From a virus, in IMG/VR virus record IMGVR_UViG_3300042691_025899, positions 1-38,179 of that record: a stretch of 38,179 bases of DNA; one strand, given 5' to 3'. Each line of letters opens with the position of its first letter. Within the stretch, counting starts at the first letter, position 1. Below are positions 30,372-36,303 of the stretch, one piece after another. The translations under genes and the position numbers were made by a program. Under the pieces are notes generated by a model that searched no databases, was not told where the DNA came from, and was given only the letters and a program-made list of their open reading frames with translations.

Positions 30372-30547
30372 CCAAGCAAGGCTGCGTAGTCGTGTCGCTT
30401 CACAAGGACAAGGACACTCTCCATCTCATCACCAACGAAGGCATCATCGTGATCGAAACCTCTCCGCACTCAGGCATGCGCACCAAGGTCGTCGTGCGCG
30501 CCCCGCTCACGGTCGAGATCGCTAGGCGCCGGAAGGAGGCACAATGA
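30368..30547 (+). CDS. CsrA-like RNA-binding protein
   Basis: 59 aa from ATG 30368, with ATGA overlaps on both sides. Strands fit the CsrA pattern: CVVVSLHKDKDTLHLITNEG, IIVIETSPHSG, then RTKVVVRAPLTVEIARRRKE, where APxxVxIxRxE is the diagnostic CsrA element. CsrA dimers bind GGA motifs in mRNA leaders and block translation or alter stability. Size and order of strands match; the N-terminal loop differs. A phage-encoded CsrA-like protein could control phage leaders or host metabolism. Assignment is by pattern. Confidence 0.6.
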   Translation: MTKQGCVVVSLHKDKDTLHLITNEGIIVIETSPHSGMRTKVVVRAPLTVEIARRRKEAQ

Positions 30548-30897
30548 CTTCTTTCCCCCATGTCGGAGATCCGCTTCTGTTCAGCGCGATGTGCAATGCG
30601 TTCATCGTCTTGCGCGAAGAAGACCCGAACATCTCGCTTCAGGCCGCACTCACGTTCGTCGCCATTGCCGCGCTGCCCGCCGGGTGCAGCCAAGCGCAGG
30701 TGTGCGAGCAACTGCGGCTCCCGCCCGGCTACGTCTCCAACCAAGTGAGCAAACTGGCTAACGGACTTGGCCTCGTGGAGATCAAGGAAGATCGTATCGA
30801 CCGAAGGAAGTGCCGCCTGTTCATCACGGTACGCGGCGCGAACGTCGCCAATCGCATGCGCTTCGCGGTGAAGGAGGCCGTCCATGAATCTGTTTGA
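30544..30897 (+). CDS. MarR-like winged-helix regulator
   Basis: 117 aa from ATG 30544. The core reads LQAALTFVAIAALPAGCSQA, QVCEQLRLPPGYVSNQVSKL and LGLVEIKEDRIDRRKCRLFI. It is a winged helix with a recognition helix and a wing ending in the DRRxxxLxxT-like motif of MarR proteins. It is directly coupled to the CsrA-like gene. It may regulate the phage promoters that carry the ACCCT/AGGGT repeat, but no binding evidence is available. Confidence 0.65.
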   Translation: MTSFPHVGDPLLFSAMCNAFIVLREEDPNISLQAALTFVAIAALPAGCSQAQVCEQLRLPPGYVSNQVSKLANGLGLVEIKEDRIDRRKCRLFITVRGANVANRMRFAVKEAVHESV

Positions 30898-31189
30898 CGC
30901 GGCCGAGGCCGAGCGAAGGAAGTTGGCGGGCATGGAACTGGCCGCTTCCGCCAAGCCGGAACTGCTCGCGGAGGCGCAGCGTTGCGCCGTGGAACTGGCC
31001 CGGCGAAACGTCTGCGTGACCTCCGACGACGTGGCTGCGGAGATGTCTCGGCTTGGCAAGAACTACGATCTCCTCGGCAACGCCGCCGGGAGCGTGTTCC
31101 GTGGTGCGTTCGAATGGACGGGTGGCGTGAAGGCGTCCGTGCGGACGTCCACGCATGGTCGCATGATCAAGATATGGAGGCTCAAGTGA
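30884..31189 (+). CDS. small unknown protein in unit B
   Basis: 101 aa from ATG 30884, overlapping the previous gene by 14 bases. The N-terminal half is helical and the C-terminal half reads VTSDDVAAEMSRLGKNYDLL, LGNAAGSVFRGAFEWTG and STHGRMIKIWRLK. This is a pattern seen in small phage proteins with a winged-helix-like domain. A DNA-binding role is possible, but there is no firm family assignment. Confidence 0.5.
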   Translation: MNLFDAAEAERRKLAGMELAASAKPELLAEAQRCAVELARRNVCVTSDDVAAEMSRLGKNYDLLGNAAGSVFRGAFEWTGGVKASVRTSTHGRMIKIWRLK

Positions 31190-31338
31190 CGAACCAAGAC
31201 AACGAACCGTACTGGTTGAACGAGCGCGAGATCGCGTACGAGCGATGCGGCAACGACTGCGACTGCCGACGAAGCGATCCGCCGGATACATGGTGCTACA
31301 AGCACGACGACTGGCGCGAGGAGGCCGAGCATGAATGA
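31186..31338 (+). CDS. 50-aa cysteine-containing small protein
   Basis: GTG 31186 overlaps the previous stop as GTGA. The sequence has YERCGNDCDCRRSDPPD and WCYKHDDW, with four cysteines and one histidine in a compact set that may bind zinc. It overlaps the next gene by 8 bases. The function is unknown. Confidence 0.5.
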   Translation: MTNQDNEPYWLNEREIAYERCGNDCDCRRSDPPDTWCYKHDDWREEAEHE

Positions 31339-31507
31339 TCGGGAACTGGTCAGGCGGCTGCGGGACACCAACTCTCGCATCTGCCGATGGGGTTACGCGG
31401 CAATCGCCGCCGACCGCATCGAAGAACTGAAGCGCGACTTGAACCGCGCCAACCAACGCATCGGGCTGTTCCTTCACCACGCATCGAAGAAGAAGGCGAA
31501 GCGGTGA
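31331..31507 (+). CDS. tiny paralogous protein, family beta copy 1
   Basis: 58 aa from ATG 31331 (MNDRELVRRLRDTNSRIC). It ends with ELKRDLNRANQRIGLF, then HHASKKKAKR, nearly the same as the gene at 32673-32843. It is helical and basic, and stop and next start overlap as GTGA. The paired family alpha gene follows at once, as in the second copy. Confidence 0.55.
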   Translation: MNDRELVRRLRDTNSRICRWGYAAIAADRIEELKRDLNRANQRIGLFLHHASKKKAKR

Positions 31508-31833
31508 CTGACAAAGACTTCGTGGACATCGTGACTCTGTTGCGCTCACCGGATCGCTTTGAGCCGTATACCTGCAACGCCGCCGCCGACGAGATCGAGC
31601 GGCTGCGCGAAGAACTAACCGCATCGCATGAATCGCACGGGAACGAGGTTGGTGCGCTTACGGAACGGCTGTCACTTGCGATCCATGAGCGCGACGAGGC
31701 GAGGCGGATGGCTTGCGAGAAAGAGGAAACGCTTGGCTGCGACGAAAGAGGCGTTCCTAGGAACGGCTCTGCCCGTGACCATGCCAAGCAGCGTGGATGG
31801 GACTGCTTCAAGGAGGCAAGCGATGAGCAATGA
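31504..31833 (+). CDS. coiled-coil small protein, family alpha copy 1
   Basis: 109 aa from GTG 31504. It contains NAAADEIERLREELTAS, a coiled coil, then ERDEARRMACEKEETLGC and KQRGWDCFKEAS. The AADEIERLR, ERDEARRM and RGWDCFKE motifs recur in three neighbouring genes. The function is unknown; similar AERDEARR coiled-coil proteins are common in phage early regions. The stop overlaps the next start. Confidence 0.55.
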   Translation: MTDKDFVDIVTLLRSPDRFEPYTCNAAADEIERLREELTASHESHGNEVGALTERLSLAIHERDEARRMACEKEETLGCDERGVPRNGSARDHAKQRGWDCFKEASDEQ

Positions 31834-32110
31834 AATGCCAAAGGACATCGCGGCAGAACTTCGCGTCCGCGCTGCGATTGAACAAGTGGAAGGCTCGCTC
31901 TTTGAAAGAGCCGCCGACGAGATCGAACGACTGCGCGCTGAACTTGTAAGCACTACTAACAAGTTGACCGCCGAGCGCGACGAGGCGCGGCGGATGTGCT
32001 GTGAGCATGCCACTATAGACGAGAGCGGATATGTGAAGCACGGAACCATGCTGCACTTCGCAGAGTCTCGCGGCTGGGACTGCTTCAAGGAGGACAAGCC
32101 ATGCCAGTAG
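31823..32110 (+). CDS. coiled-coil small protein, family alpha copy 2
   Basis: 95 aa from ATG 31823. It has ERAADEIERLRAELVSTTN, AERDEARRMCCEH and AESRGWDCFKEDKP. The module order matches copy 1. It overlaps both neighbours by short stretches. The function is unknown. Confidence 0.55.
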   Translation: MSNEMPKDIAAELRVRAAIEQVEGSLFERAADEIERLRAELVSTTNKLTAERDEARRMCCEHATIDESGYVKHGTMLHFAESRGWDCFKEDKPCQ

Positions 32111-32286
32111 GCGGCAGATACAAGAACACGAAGTACGGACACAACGCATCAGGCGACGATGTTTTCTTCATCCTCATCCCGATCTTTGCGGTCGTCCTGC
32201 TCATTGCGATGATCGGGGAGGCCCGGAGAGCCAAGAGCCGCCCGAACCACAACACCACACAGAAGGAGACTCGCCATGTTCAGTAA
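32101..32286 (+). CDS. small single-span membrane protein
   Basis: 61 aa from ATG 32101. A hydrophobic span (DVFFILIPIFAVVLLIAMI) is followed by a basic stretch EARRAKSRPNHNT. It is overlapped at both ends by family alpha and coiled-coil genes in the same operon. An early membrane protein could affect host exclusion, transport or lysis timing, but the role is unknown. Confidence 0.55.
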   Translation: MPVGGRYKNTKYGHNASGDDVFFILIPIFAVVLLIAMIGEARRAKSRPNHNTTQKETRHVQ

Positions 32287-32452
32287 CACCTGCGCCATGA
32301 CACTCGCACAGAAGTCCGACCGCATCCTCGCCCAGACGCGAGGCTTGAGCGGAGCGACACCGAACGCCACGCAACTCATCGAAGAACTGCGGTCAGCGTT
32401 GGAGGAGAACATGAAGGAAGTGCAGCGGCTACGGAAGGAGGACGGCAAGTGA
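32276..32452 (+). CDS. 58-aa helical protein
   Basis: ATG 32276 (MFSNTCAMTLAQKSDRIL) to TGA 32450-32452. The C-terminal half is a charged helix (IEELRSALEENMKEVQRLRK). It overlaps the previous gene by 11 bases and the next by 4. No family recognised. Confidence 0.5.
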   Translation: MFSNTCAMTLAQKSDRILAQTRGLSGATPNATQLIEELRSALEENMKEVQRLRKEDGK

Positions 32453-32676
32453 GCGACAACAGACTGGACATCTTCTGCTACACCCCGCCATACGGCCCCG
32501 AGGACATGCAGCGCGAGATCGACATCCTCCGCGCCGCCCTAGCAAAGTCAAACGCCGAGCGCGACGAGGCGAGGCGGATGTATTGCTACGCAATCCCGGA
32601 GAATTGCGATGAACACGAAGCAAGAAAGATTGCGTGGGAGCGCGGCTGGGACTGCTTCAAGGAGGACGGCAAGTGA
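32449..32676 (+). CDS. coiled-coil small protein, family alpha copy 3
   Basis: 75 aa from GTG 32449. It contains REIDILRAALAKSNAERDEA, ARRMYCYAIPENCDEH and WERGWDCFKEDGK. It shares a 26-base stretch (GCCGAGCGCGACGAGG and CGAGGCGGAT) with the other copies, apart from single changes. GTGA junctions link it to its neighbours. Confidence 0.55.
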   Translation: MSDNRLDIFCYTPPYGPEDMQREIDILRAALAKSNAERDEARRMYCYAIPENCDEHEARKIAWERGWDCFKEDGK

Positions 32677-32843
32677 ACGACACCGAACTCACGGAGTGGC
32701 TGTTGCGGCAGAAGGGAACGACCGCCACGGTCGGCATGATCGCCGTGCAACGCATCAAGGAACTGAAGCGAGAACTCGCCCGTGCCAACCAGCGGCTCGG
32801 GCTGTATATGCACCACGCCTCCAAGAAGAAAGCCAAGCCATGA
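32673..32843 (+). CDS. tiny paralogous protein, family beta copy 2
   Basis: 56 aa from GTG 32673 (VNDTELTEWLLRQKGTTATV). It ends ELKRELARANQRLGLY, then HHASKKKAKP, like the gene at 31331-31507. It again precedes a family alpha member, so the beta-alpha pair is duplicated. Confidence 0.55.
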   Translation: MNDTELTEWLLRQKGTTATVGMIAVQRIKELKRELARANQRLGLYMHHASKKKAKP

Positions 32844-33097
32844 AGAACGACCCCTTCCCGACCGACGCGGACATCGTGAAGCGCCTGCGCGAGATCGTCG
32901 CCGAGCCGCAGAAATGGTGCAGCACCGACGCGGACTACGTGGACGACGCCGCCGACGCCATCGAACGCCTCACCGCCGAGCGCGACGAGGCGAGGCGGCT
33001 CTACTGCGTTCGCTGTTCTGGAAGCCGGGCCATGGAGCGGGAAATCGCGCTGAAACGCGGTTGGGTCGACCTGTTCCCGGAAGGACATGGCAAATGA
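32840..33097 (+). CDS. coiled-coil small protein, family alpha copy 4 (divergent)
   Basis: 85 aa from ATG 32840. It has VDDAADAIERLTAERDEARR, LYCVRCSGSRAM and LKRGWVDLFPEGHGK. The RGWDCFKE motif is altered to RGWVDLFPE, suggesting older divergence. The stop overlaps the next start as ATGA. Confidence 0.55.
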   Translation: MKNDPFPTDADIVKRLREIVAEPQKWCSTDADYVDDAADAIERLTAERDEARRLYCVRCSGSRAMEREIALKRGWVDLFPEGHGK

Positions 33098-33444
33098 ACA
33101 TCCGCGACGAACTTGCTGCTGCTTGTTTCGGTGACGATTGCGAAACGATCACCGTCCCTAAGTCCAAGATCCTCTTCCTTCTTGACGCAGTCACCCGGGC
33201 CGAAGACCGCATCTCGCATATCGAGAAAGAGAGGATCGGCTGGCAACTGTATCTTGACAGAGTCATGCCAAAGCCTCTCAACCCCCAAGTCGTGAGTTCC
33301 ATCCGCGCCACGAAGGAGTCCGGCGTGAACAACAAGGTCAATGCCCAGCGCCACCAAGTCAGCGAGTCGGCCATCAGTCGCATCGTGAACGGTTCGCGCC
33401 ACCGAACGCAGGAGCAGACGAATGCGAACCCGCAGCAGCAATGA
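33094..33444 (+). CDS. small protein with C-terminal helix-turn-helix
   Basis: 116 aa from ATG 33094. The N-terminal part is helical and acidic (MNIRDELAAACFGDDCETIT, then LFLLDAVTRAEDRISHIEKE). The C-terminal NAQRHQVSESAISRIVNGSR looks like a helix-turn-helix, followed by a Gln-rich tail. It might be a regulator of the operon. No family name can be given. Confidence 0.5.
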   Translation: MNIRDELAAACFGDDCETITVPKSKILFLLDAVTRAEDRISHIEKERIGWQLYLDRVMPKPLNPQVVSSIRATKESGVNNKVNAQRHQVSESAISRIVNGSRHRTQEQTNANPQQQ

Positions 33445-33628
33445 ACCGAAGACGCTTGACGAGGCGAATCGTGAGATCGCTAGGCTCCGTGATGCCTTGA
33501 AGGCCATCGCTGATGGCTTCCGTGATGAGCCATACGCGAGCGACTTCGCCTTGGACATCCTTCGCGGAAAGACTGCTGACGACTATGCCCGCGCTATGCG
33601 CTCGGCCCTGTACCAAGGTGAAGGATGA
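33422..33628 (+). CDS. 68-aa helical protein
   Basis: ATG 33422, overlapping the previous gene by 23 bases. It has EANREIARLRDALKAIADGF and DILRGKTADDYARAMRSALY. The stop overlaps the RusA start as ATGA. The coiled-coil N-terminus recalls family alpha, but the characteristic motifs are missing. The function is unknown. Confidence 0.5.
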   Translation: MRTRSSNEPKTLDEANREIARLRDALKAIADGFRDEPYASDFALDILRGKTADDYARAMRSALYQGEG

Positions 33629-34083
33629 AAGGCGTAACCATCTACGTATCCGGCGATCCGGCGGCACAGGGATCAAAGCGACTCGTTTCGACGAAGGCTG
33701 GCCGGACGATCATGCTGGAGAGCAGCAAGAAACTTCGTCCGTGGCGCGCCGCTGTATCGGAGGCGGCAAGGGAGTTCAAGTGTCCGACATTCGTCGGCGA
33801 TGTCGCCATGCGTGTCCGCGTCCGATTCGTTCGCCCAGCCTCTCATTTCCGCAAGGACGGCTCCGTGAAGCCCGCGGCGCCCTCTCGTCCGGGCAAGGCT
33901 GATTGCGACAAACTGCTGCGCGGAATCTGCGATGCCCTGACGGGCATTGCCTATCAGGATGATCGTCAGGTTGCCTCCGTCGCGATTGAGCGTGTTTGGT
34001 GCTCGGTCGGTCAAGACCCCGGAGCCACCATCGATGTTTGTCCATGCCCGACCGACGGCGGCTGGGTGTACGAACATCACTGA
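33625..34083 (+). CDS. rusA: RusA-family Holliday junction resolvase
   Basis: 152 aa from ATG 33625. The diagnostic block SRPGKADCDKLLRGICDALT, followed by GIAYQDDRQVASV, matches RusA (PDxDNLxKxxxDALxGxxxxDDxQV). Acidic candidates for the metal site are Asp93, Asp95 and Asp112/113. Asp and Asp in the first motif are separated by Cys rather than the usual Ile or Val. RusA proteins resolve recombination intermediates and help process DNA before packaging. It ends unit B and precedes the ERF unit. Confidence 0.85.
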   Translation: MKGVTIYVSGDPAAQGSKRLVSTKAGRTIMLESSKKLRPWRAAVSEAAREFKCPTFVGDVAMRVRVRFVRPASHFRKDGSVKPAAPSRPGKADCDKLLRGICDALTGIAYQDDRQVASVAIERVWCSVGQDPGATIDVCPCPTDGGWVYEHH

Positions 34084-34117
34084 CGAAACAAATCTCAGAA
34101 AGTTGGTTGCTTCGCGC

Positions 34118-34145
34118 TTCACCCTGCCGACAAGTAGGGTATCAT
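34118..34145 (+). promoter_or_regulatory. promoter D with ACCCT/AGGGT inverted repeat
   Basis: TTCACC (34118-34123) and TATCAT (34140-34145) have a 16-base spacer. ACCCT (34121-34125) and AGGGT (34136-34140) form the same 20-base inverted repeat. The GC-rich block is missing. A short AATCTCAGAAAGTTG segment upstream (from about 34091) resembles the end of the conserved element. It drives the ERF unit. Confidence 0.65.
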
Positions 34146-34194
34146 TGCCTCAATGGGCCGCGTGGCCCTGTCATCACGTTCAGGAGTAGAGATC
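34146..34194 (+). promoter_or_regulatory. structured 5' leader D (single hairpin)
   Basis: One hairpin GGGCC/GGCCC (34155-34168, loop GCGT) followed by TGTCATCACGTTCAGGAG and the ATG at 34195. The hairpin occupies the place of the second hairpin of the other leaders but has a different sequence. Confidence 0.6.
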
Positions 34195-35031
34195 ATGAAC
34201 CGTTCGGATTCCATTGGTGCGCTTGTGGCGGCTCTTGCCAAGGCGCAGAAGGCGATCGTCAACCCGGCGCTCGACTCGGTCAACCCGCACTTCAAGAACA
34301 GGTACGCCTCGCTCGCGGCGCACCTCGCCGCGGTTCGCGGGCCGCTCGCCGATCAGGGCATCTCTCTGATCCAGAGCATCAGCACGCCCGCCAACGGCGG
34401 CGTTTCCGTCACGACGATGCTCGCGCACTCGTCCGGCGAGTGGATCAGCAGCGAGGTTTCGATGCCTCTGCCGGATCGGGCCACGGCCCAGCAACTCGGC
34501 TCGTGCGTGACGTATTTGCGTCGCTATGCAGTTGCCACCTGCTGCCTGATTGTGGGCGACGAGGACACGGACGGGGAGGAGGATCGGGTCGCACGCAGCA
34601 AGCCGACCGAGCCAGCCAAGTATTCCTATGCCGACCGCGCAGAGCGGATCGCCGTGGCGAAGTCCGTTGTGACCGCCGCCTCGCCCGCGAAGCCAAACGG
34701 CCCGCCCAAGGCGAGCGAGGGCGTCGGCAAGAAGTGGCCCGACACGGGTACGGACATCGTGACCGCCGAGAAGGTCGTTGACCGAGGAACCGGCGTCAAT
34801 GCGGTGCTCTGCTCTCACCCTTCGCACGGTCGCCAATGGGTGAGCGTTCCGGACAGCATGATCACGAAGGTGCGGCTCGACAAGCCCATCGAACTGTCAT
34901 GGGAATGGAACAAGGAGGGGTTCTTCGTGGCGACGAGCGTCGGCGAGGTTCCGGCGAAGGCGAAGCGCGATGACTCCAAGGCGAAACCCGTCTACGACAT
35001 GCCGATCACGGACGACGATCTCAAGTTCTGA
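34195..35031 (+). CDS. erf: ERF-family single-strand annealing protein
   Basis: 278 aa. ATG 34195 is chosen because it follows leader D and its CAGGAG site; a frame from 34153 would read through the leader. The N-terminal ERF domain contains ALAKAQKAIVNPALDSVNPH, FKNRYASLAAHLAAVRGPL and LGSCVTYLRRYAVATCCLIV with GDEDTDGEED. These are signature blocks of ERF ssDNA-annealing recombinases. The C-terminus ends ITDDDLKF, like the acidic SSB C-tail that recruits partners. It probably promotes phage recombination with RusA. It starts unit D, followed by HNH-AP2 and Gp157-like genes. Confidence 0.85.
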   Translation: MNRSDSIGALVAALAKAQKAIVNPALDSVNPHFKNRYASLAAHLAAVRGPLADQGISLIQSISTPANGGVSVTTMLAHSSGEWISSEVSMPLPDRATAQQLGSCVTYLRRYAVATCCLIVGDEDTDGEEDRVARSKPTEPAKYSYADRAERIAVAKSVVTAASPAKPNGPPKASEGVGKKWPDTGTDIVTAEKVVDRGTGVNAVLCSHPSHGRQWVSVPDSMITKVRLDKPIELSWEWNKEGFFVATSVGEVPAKAKRDDSKAKPVYDMPITDDDLKF

Positions 35032-35040
35032 GGAGGAACG

Positions 35041-35499
35041 ATGCTGACCGCTGAACGATTGCGTTCCTTGATGCGATACGAGCCGCATACGGGCCTGTTC
35101 TTCTGGAAGAACCATGCGGTTCCTGCTGGCTGTTTCGATGGCCACGGCTACCGAGTGATCTGTGTCGATGGTCGTCTCCATCGTGCACATCGACTCGCAT
35201 GGCTGTACCGGCACGGAAAGATGCCGAACGGAGACATCGATCACATCGACGGCGACCGGGGCAACAACCGGATAGCGAACCTGCGTGACGTCTGCCGATC
35301 CCGAAACCTGCTGAACCGACATTCGCCTCGACCGGAGAACCGTCTCGGCATCATCGGCGTGCGAAAGAAGCGAAGCAAGTATGAAGCCCGCATTCAGTTT
35401 CGTGGCAAGCGAATCTCACTAGGAACCTACGCAACACCTGAACAAGCATCCCGGGCTGTTGAGGATGCGAGAACCAAACTCATAGGAGGACAACGATGA
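35041..35499 (+). CDS. HNH endonuclease with AP2 domain
   Basis: 152 aa from ATG 35041, ten bases after the ERF stop. The N-terminal half is an HNH domain: LHRAHRLAWLYRHGKMPNGD followed by IDHIDGDRGNNRIANLRDV. The C-terminal half is AP2-like: IIGVRKKRSKYEARIQFRGK followed by RISLGTYATPEQASRAVEDA. This arrangement is typical of free-standing phage homing endonucleases. It may be an inserted mobile gene, although it fits the operon spacing and overlaps the next gene as ATGA. Confidence 0.85.
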   Translation: MLTAERLRSLMRYEPHTGLFFWKNHAVPAGCFDGHGYRVICVDGRLHRAHRLAWLYRHGKMPNGDIDHIDGDRGNNRIANLRDVCRSRNLLNRHSPRPENRLGIIGVRKKRSKYEARIQFRGKRISLGTYATPEQASRAVEDARTKLIGGQR

Positions 35500-36005
35500 G
35501 CCTGTATGCGATCAAGGCCGAGATGCTTTCACTGATGGAGGCATTCGGGGAACACGGACCCGGCTCTGCAGAGGCAGAGGCCGCGATCAAGGAACACGCC
35601 GCCGCGCTGTCCGAGCAGTTCGACGCCAAGGCCGATGACTACGCCGCGCTGATCCGCGTCTGCGAGACACGGGCAGAGGCGAGGCGGGGCGAGGCCGAGC
35701 GGATGTACGCGCTCGCAAGCAGCGACGAGGCGCTCGCATCTCGCCTTCGTGAATCGTTGCTCAAGGCGATGAGCGAAACGGGGCGAACGAAGGTGGAGAC
35801 CCCCCGATTCAACCTGTCAATCAAACGGAACGGAGGGATGGTTCCTCTGAAGATCGTCAACGACGCAGATATCCCTGTGGAGTTCCGCGTCCCGAAAGTG
35901 ACTACCGTTCTGGATCGTGACGGCATTCGCCGTGCGCTTGAATCCGGCATAGCCGTGCCCGGCGCGGAATTGGGAGAGCGTGGGTTCCGTCTCGACCTCA
36001 AGTGA
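35496..36005 (+). CDS. Gp157-like siphophage protein
   Basis: 169 aa from ATG 35496. It has a helical N-terminal half with repeated acidic/basic coiled-coil sequence (AALSEQFDAKADDYAALIRV, RGEAERMYALASSDEALASR). The second half has LLKAMSETGRTKVETPRFNL and VPLKIVNDADIPVEFRVPKV. This matches Siphovirus Gp157 proteins, which commonly accompany ERF/recombination genes. Their molecular role is not settled. It ends unit D and is followed by a strong GC hairpin. Confidence 0.8.
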   Translation: MSLYAIKAEMLSLMEAFGEHGPGSAEAEAAIKEHAAALSEQFDAKADDYAALIRVCETRAEARRGEAERMYALASSDEALASRLRESLLKAMSETGRTKVETPRFNLSIKRNGGMVPLKIVNDADIPVEFRVPKVTTVLDRDGIRRALESGIAVPGAELGERGFRLDLK

Positions 36006-36148
36006 GGCCTACTCCGCCGGGGCGGGTGACGCCCGTGGTCGCCCGCCCCGGTTCCCCGCCCCGCCGGGGCGGGCGGGCGGGGGCCGCGCAGGGGCCGTCC
36101 ACGGCCCGGCAACGGGCCGTTCGGCGGGGCGACCGCAAGATTTCTGCA
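36006..36148 (+). repeat. GC-rich hairpin block upstream of unit C
   Basis: It begins with a perfect 10-bp stem CCGGGGCGGG/CCCGCCCCGG (36017-36051), 11 bases after the unit D stop, which probably terminates or processes that mRNA. The remainder is GGGCGG and GGGGCCG repeats similar to the block before unit B. No gene is visible in this stretch. Confidence 0.7.
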
Positions 36149-36185
36149 GAGTGATTCCTCGGGACTTCCAGAAATCTGAAGGAAA
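36149..36185 (+). repeat. conserved upstream element, copy C
   Basis: 37 bases beginning GAGTGATTCCTCGGGACTTC, identical to copy B except for one base. It lies about 25 bases upstream of promoter C and directly after the GC-rich block. Confidence 0.7.
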
Positions 36186-36210
36186 CCGTCAAGAAACGCT
36201 CCCCTAATGG

Positions 36211-36239
36211 TTGCCGCCTACCCCGCCGTAGGGTATCAT
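36211..36239 (+). promoter_or_regulatory. promoter C with variant inverted repeat
   Basis: TTGCCG (36211-36216) and TATCAT (36234-36239) have a 17-base spacer. At the equivalent place to ACCCT there is CGCCT, but CCTAC (36217-36221) and GTAGG (36228-36232) still form an inverted repeat. The GTAGGGTATCATT core is intact. Confidence 0.65.
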
Positions 36240-36303
36240 TCACGCGTCGGGCATGTCGCCCGGCCCGTCCCCCCGGTTCGGGGTGTCACGAAAGGAACAA
36301 GTC
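36240..36303 (+). promoter_or_regulatory. structured 5' leader C
   Basis: Hairpins CGGGC/GCCCG (36248-36262) and CCCC/GGGG (36270-36283, loop CGGTTC) are followed by TGTCACGAAAGGAACAAGTC and the ATG at 36304. The second stem has a different sequence from leaders A, B and D but is still paired. Confidence 0.7.
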
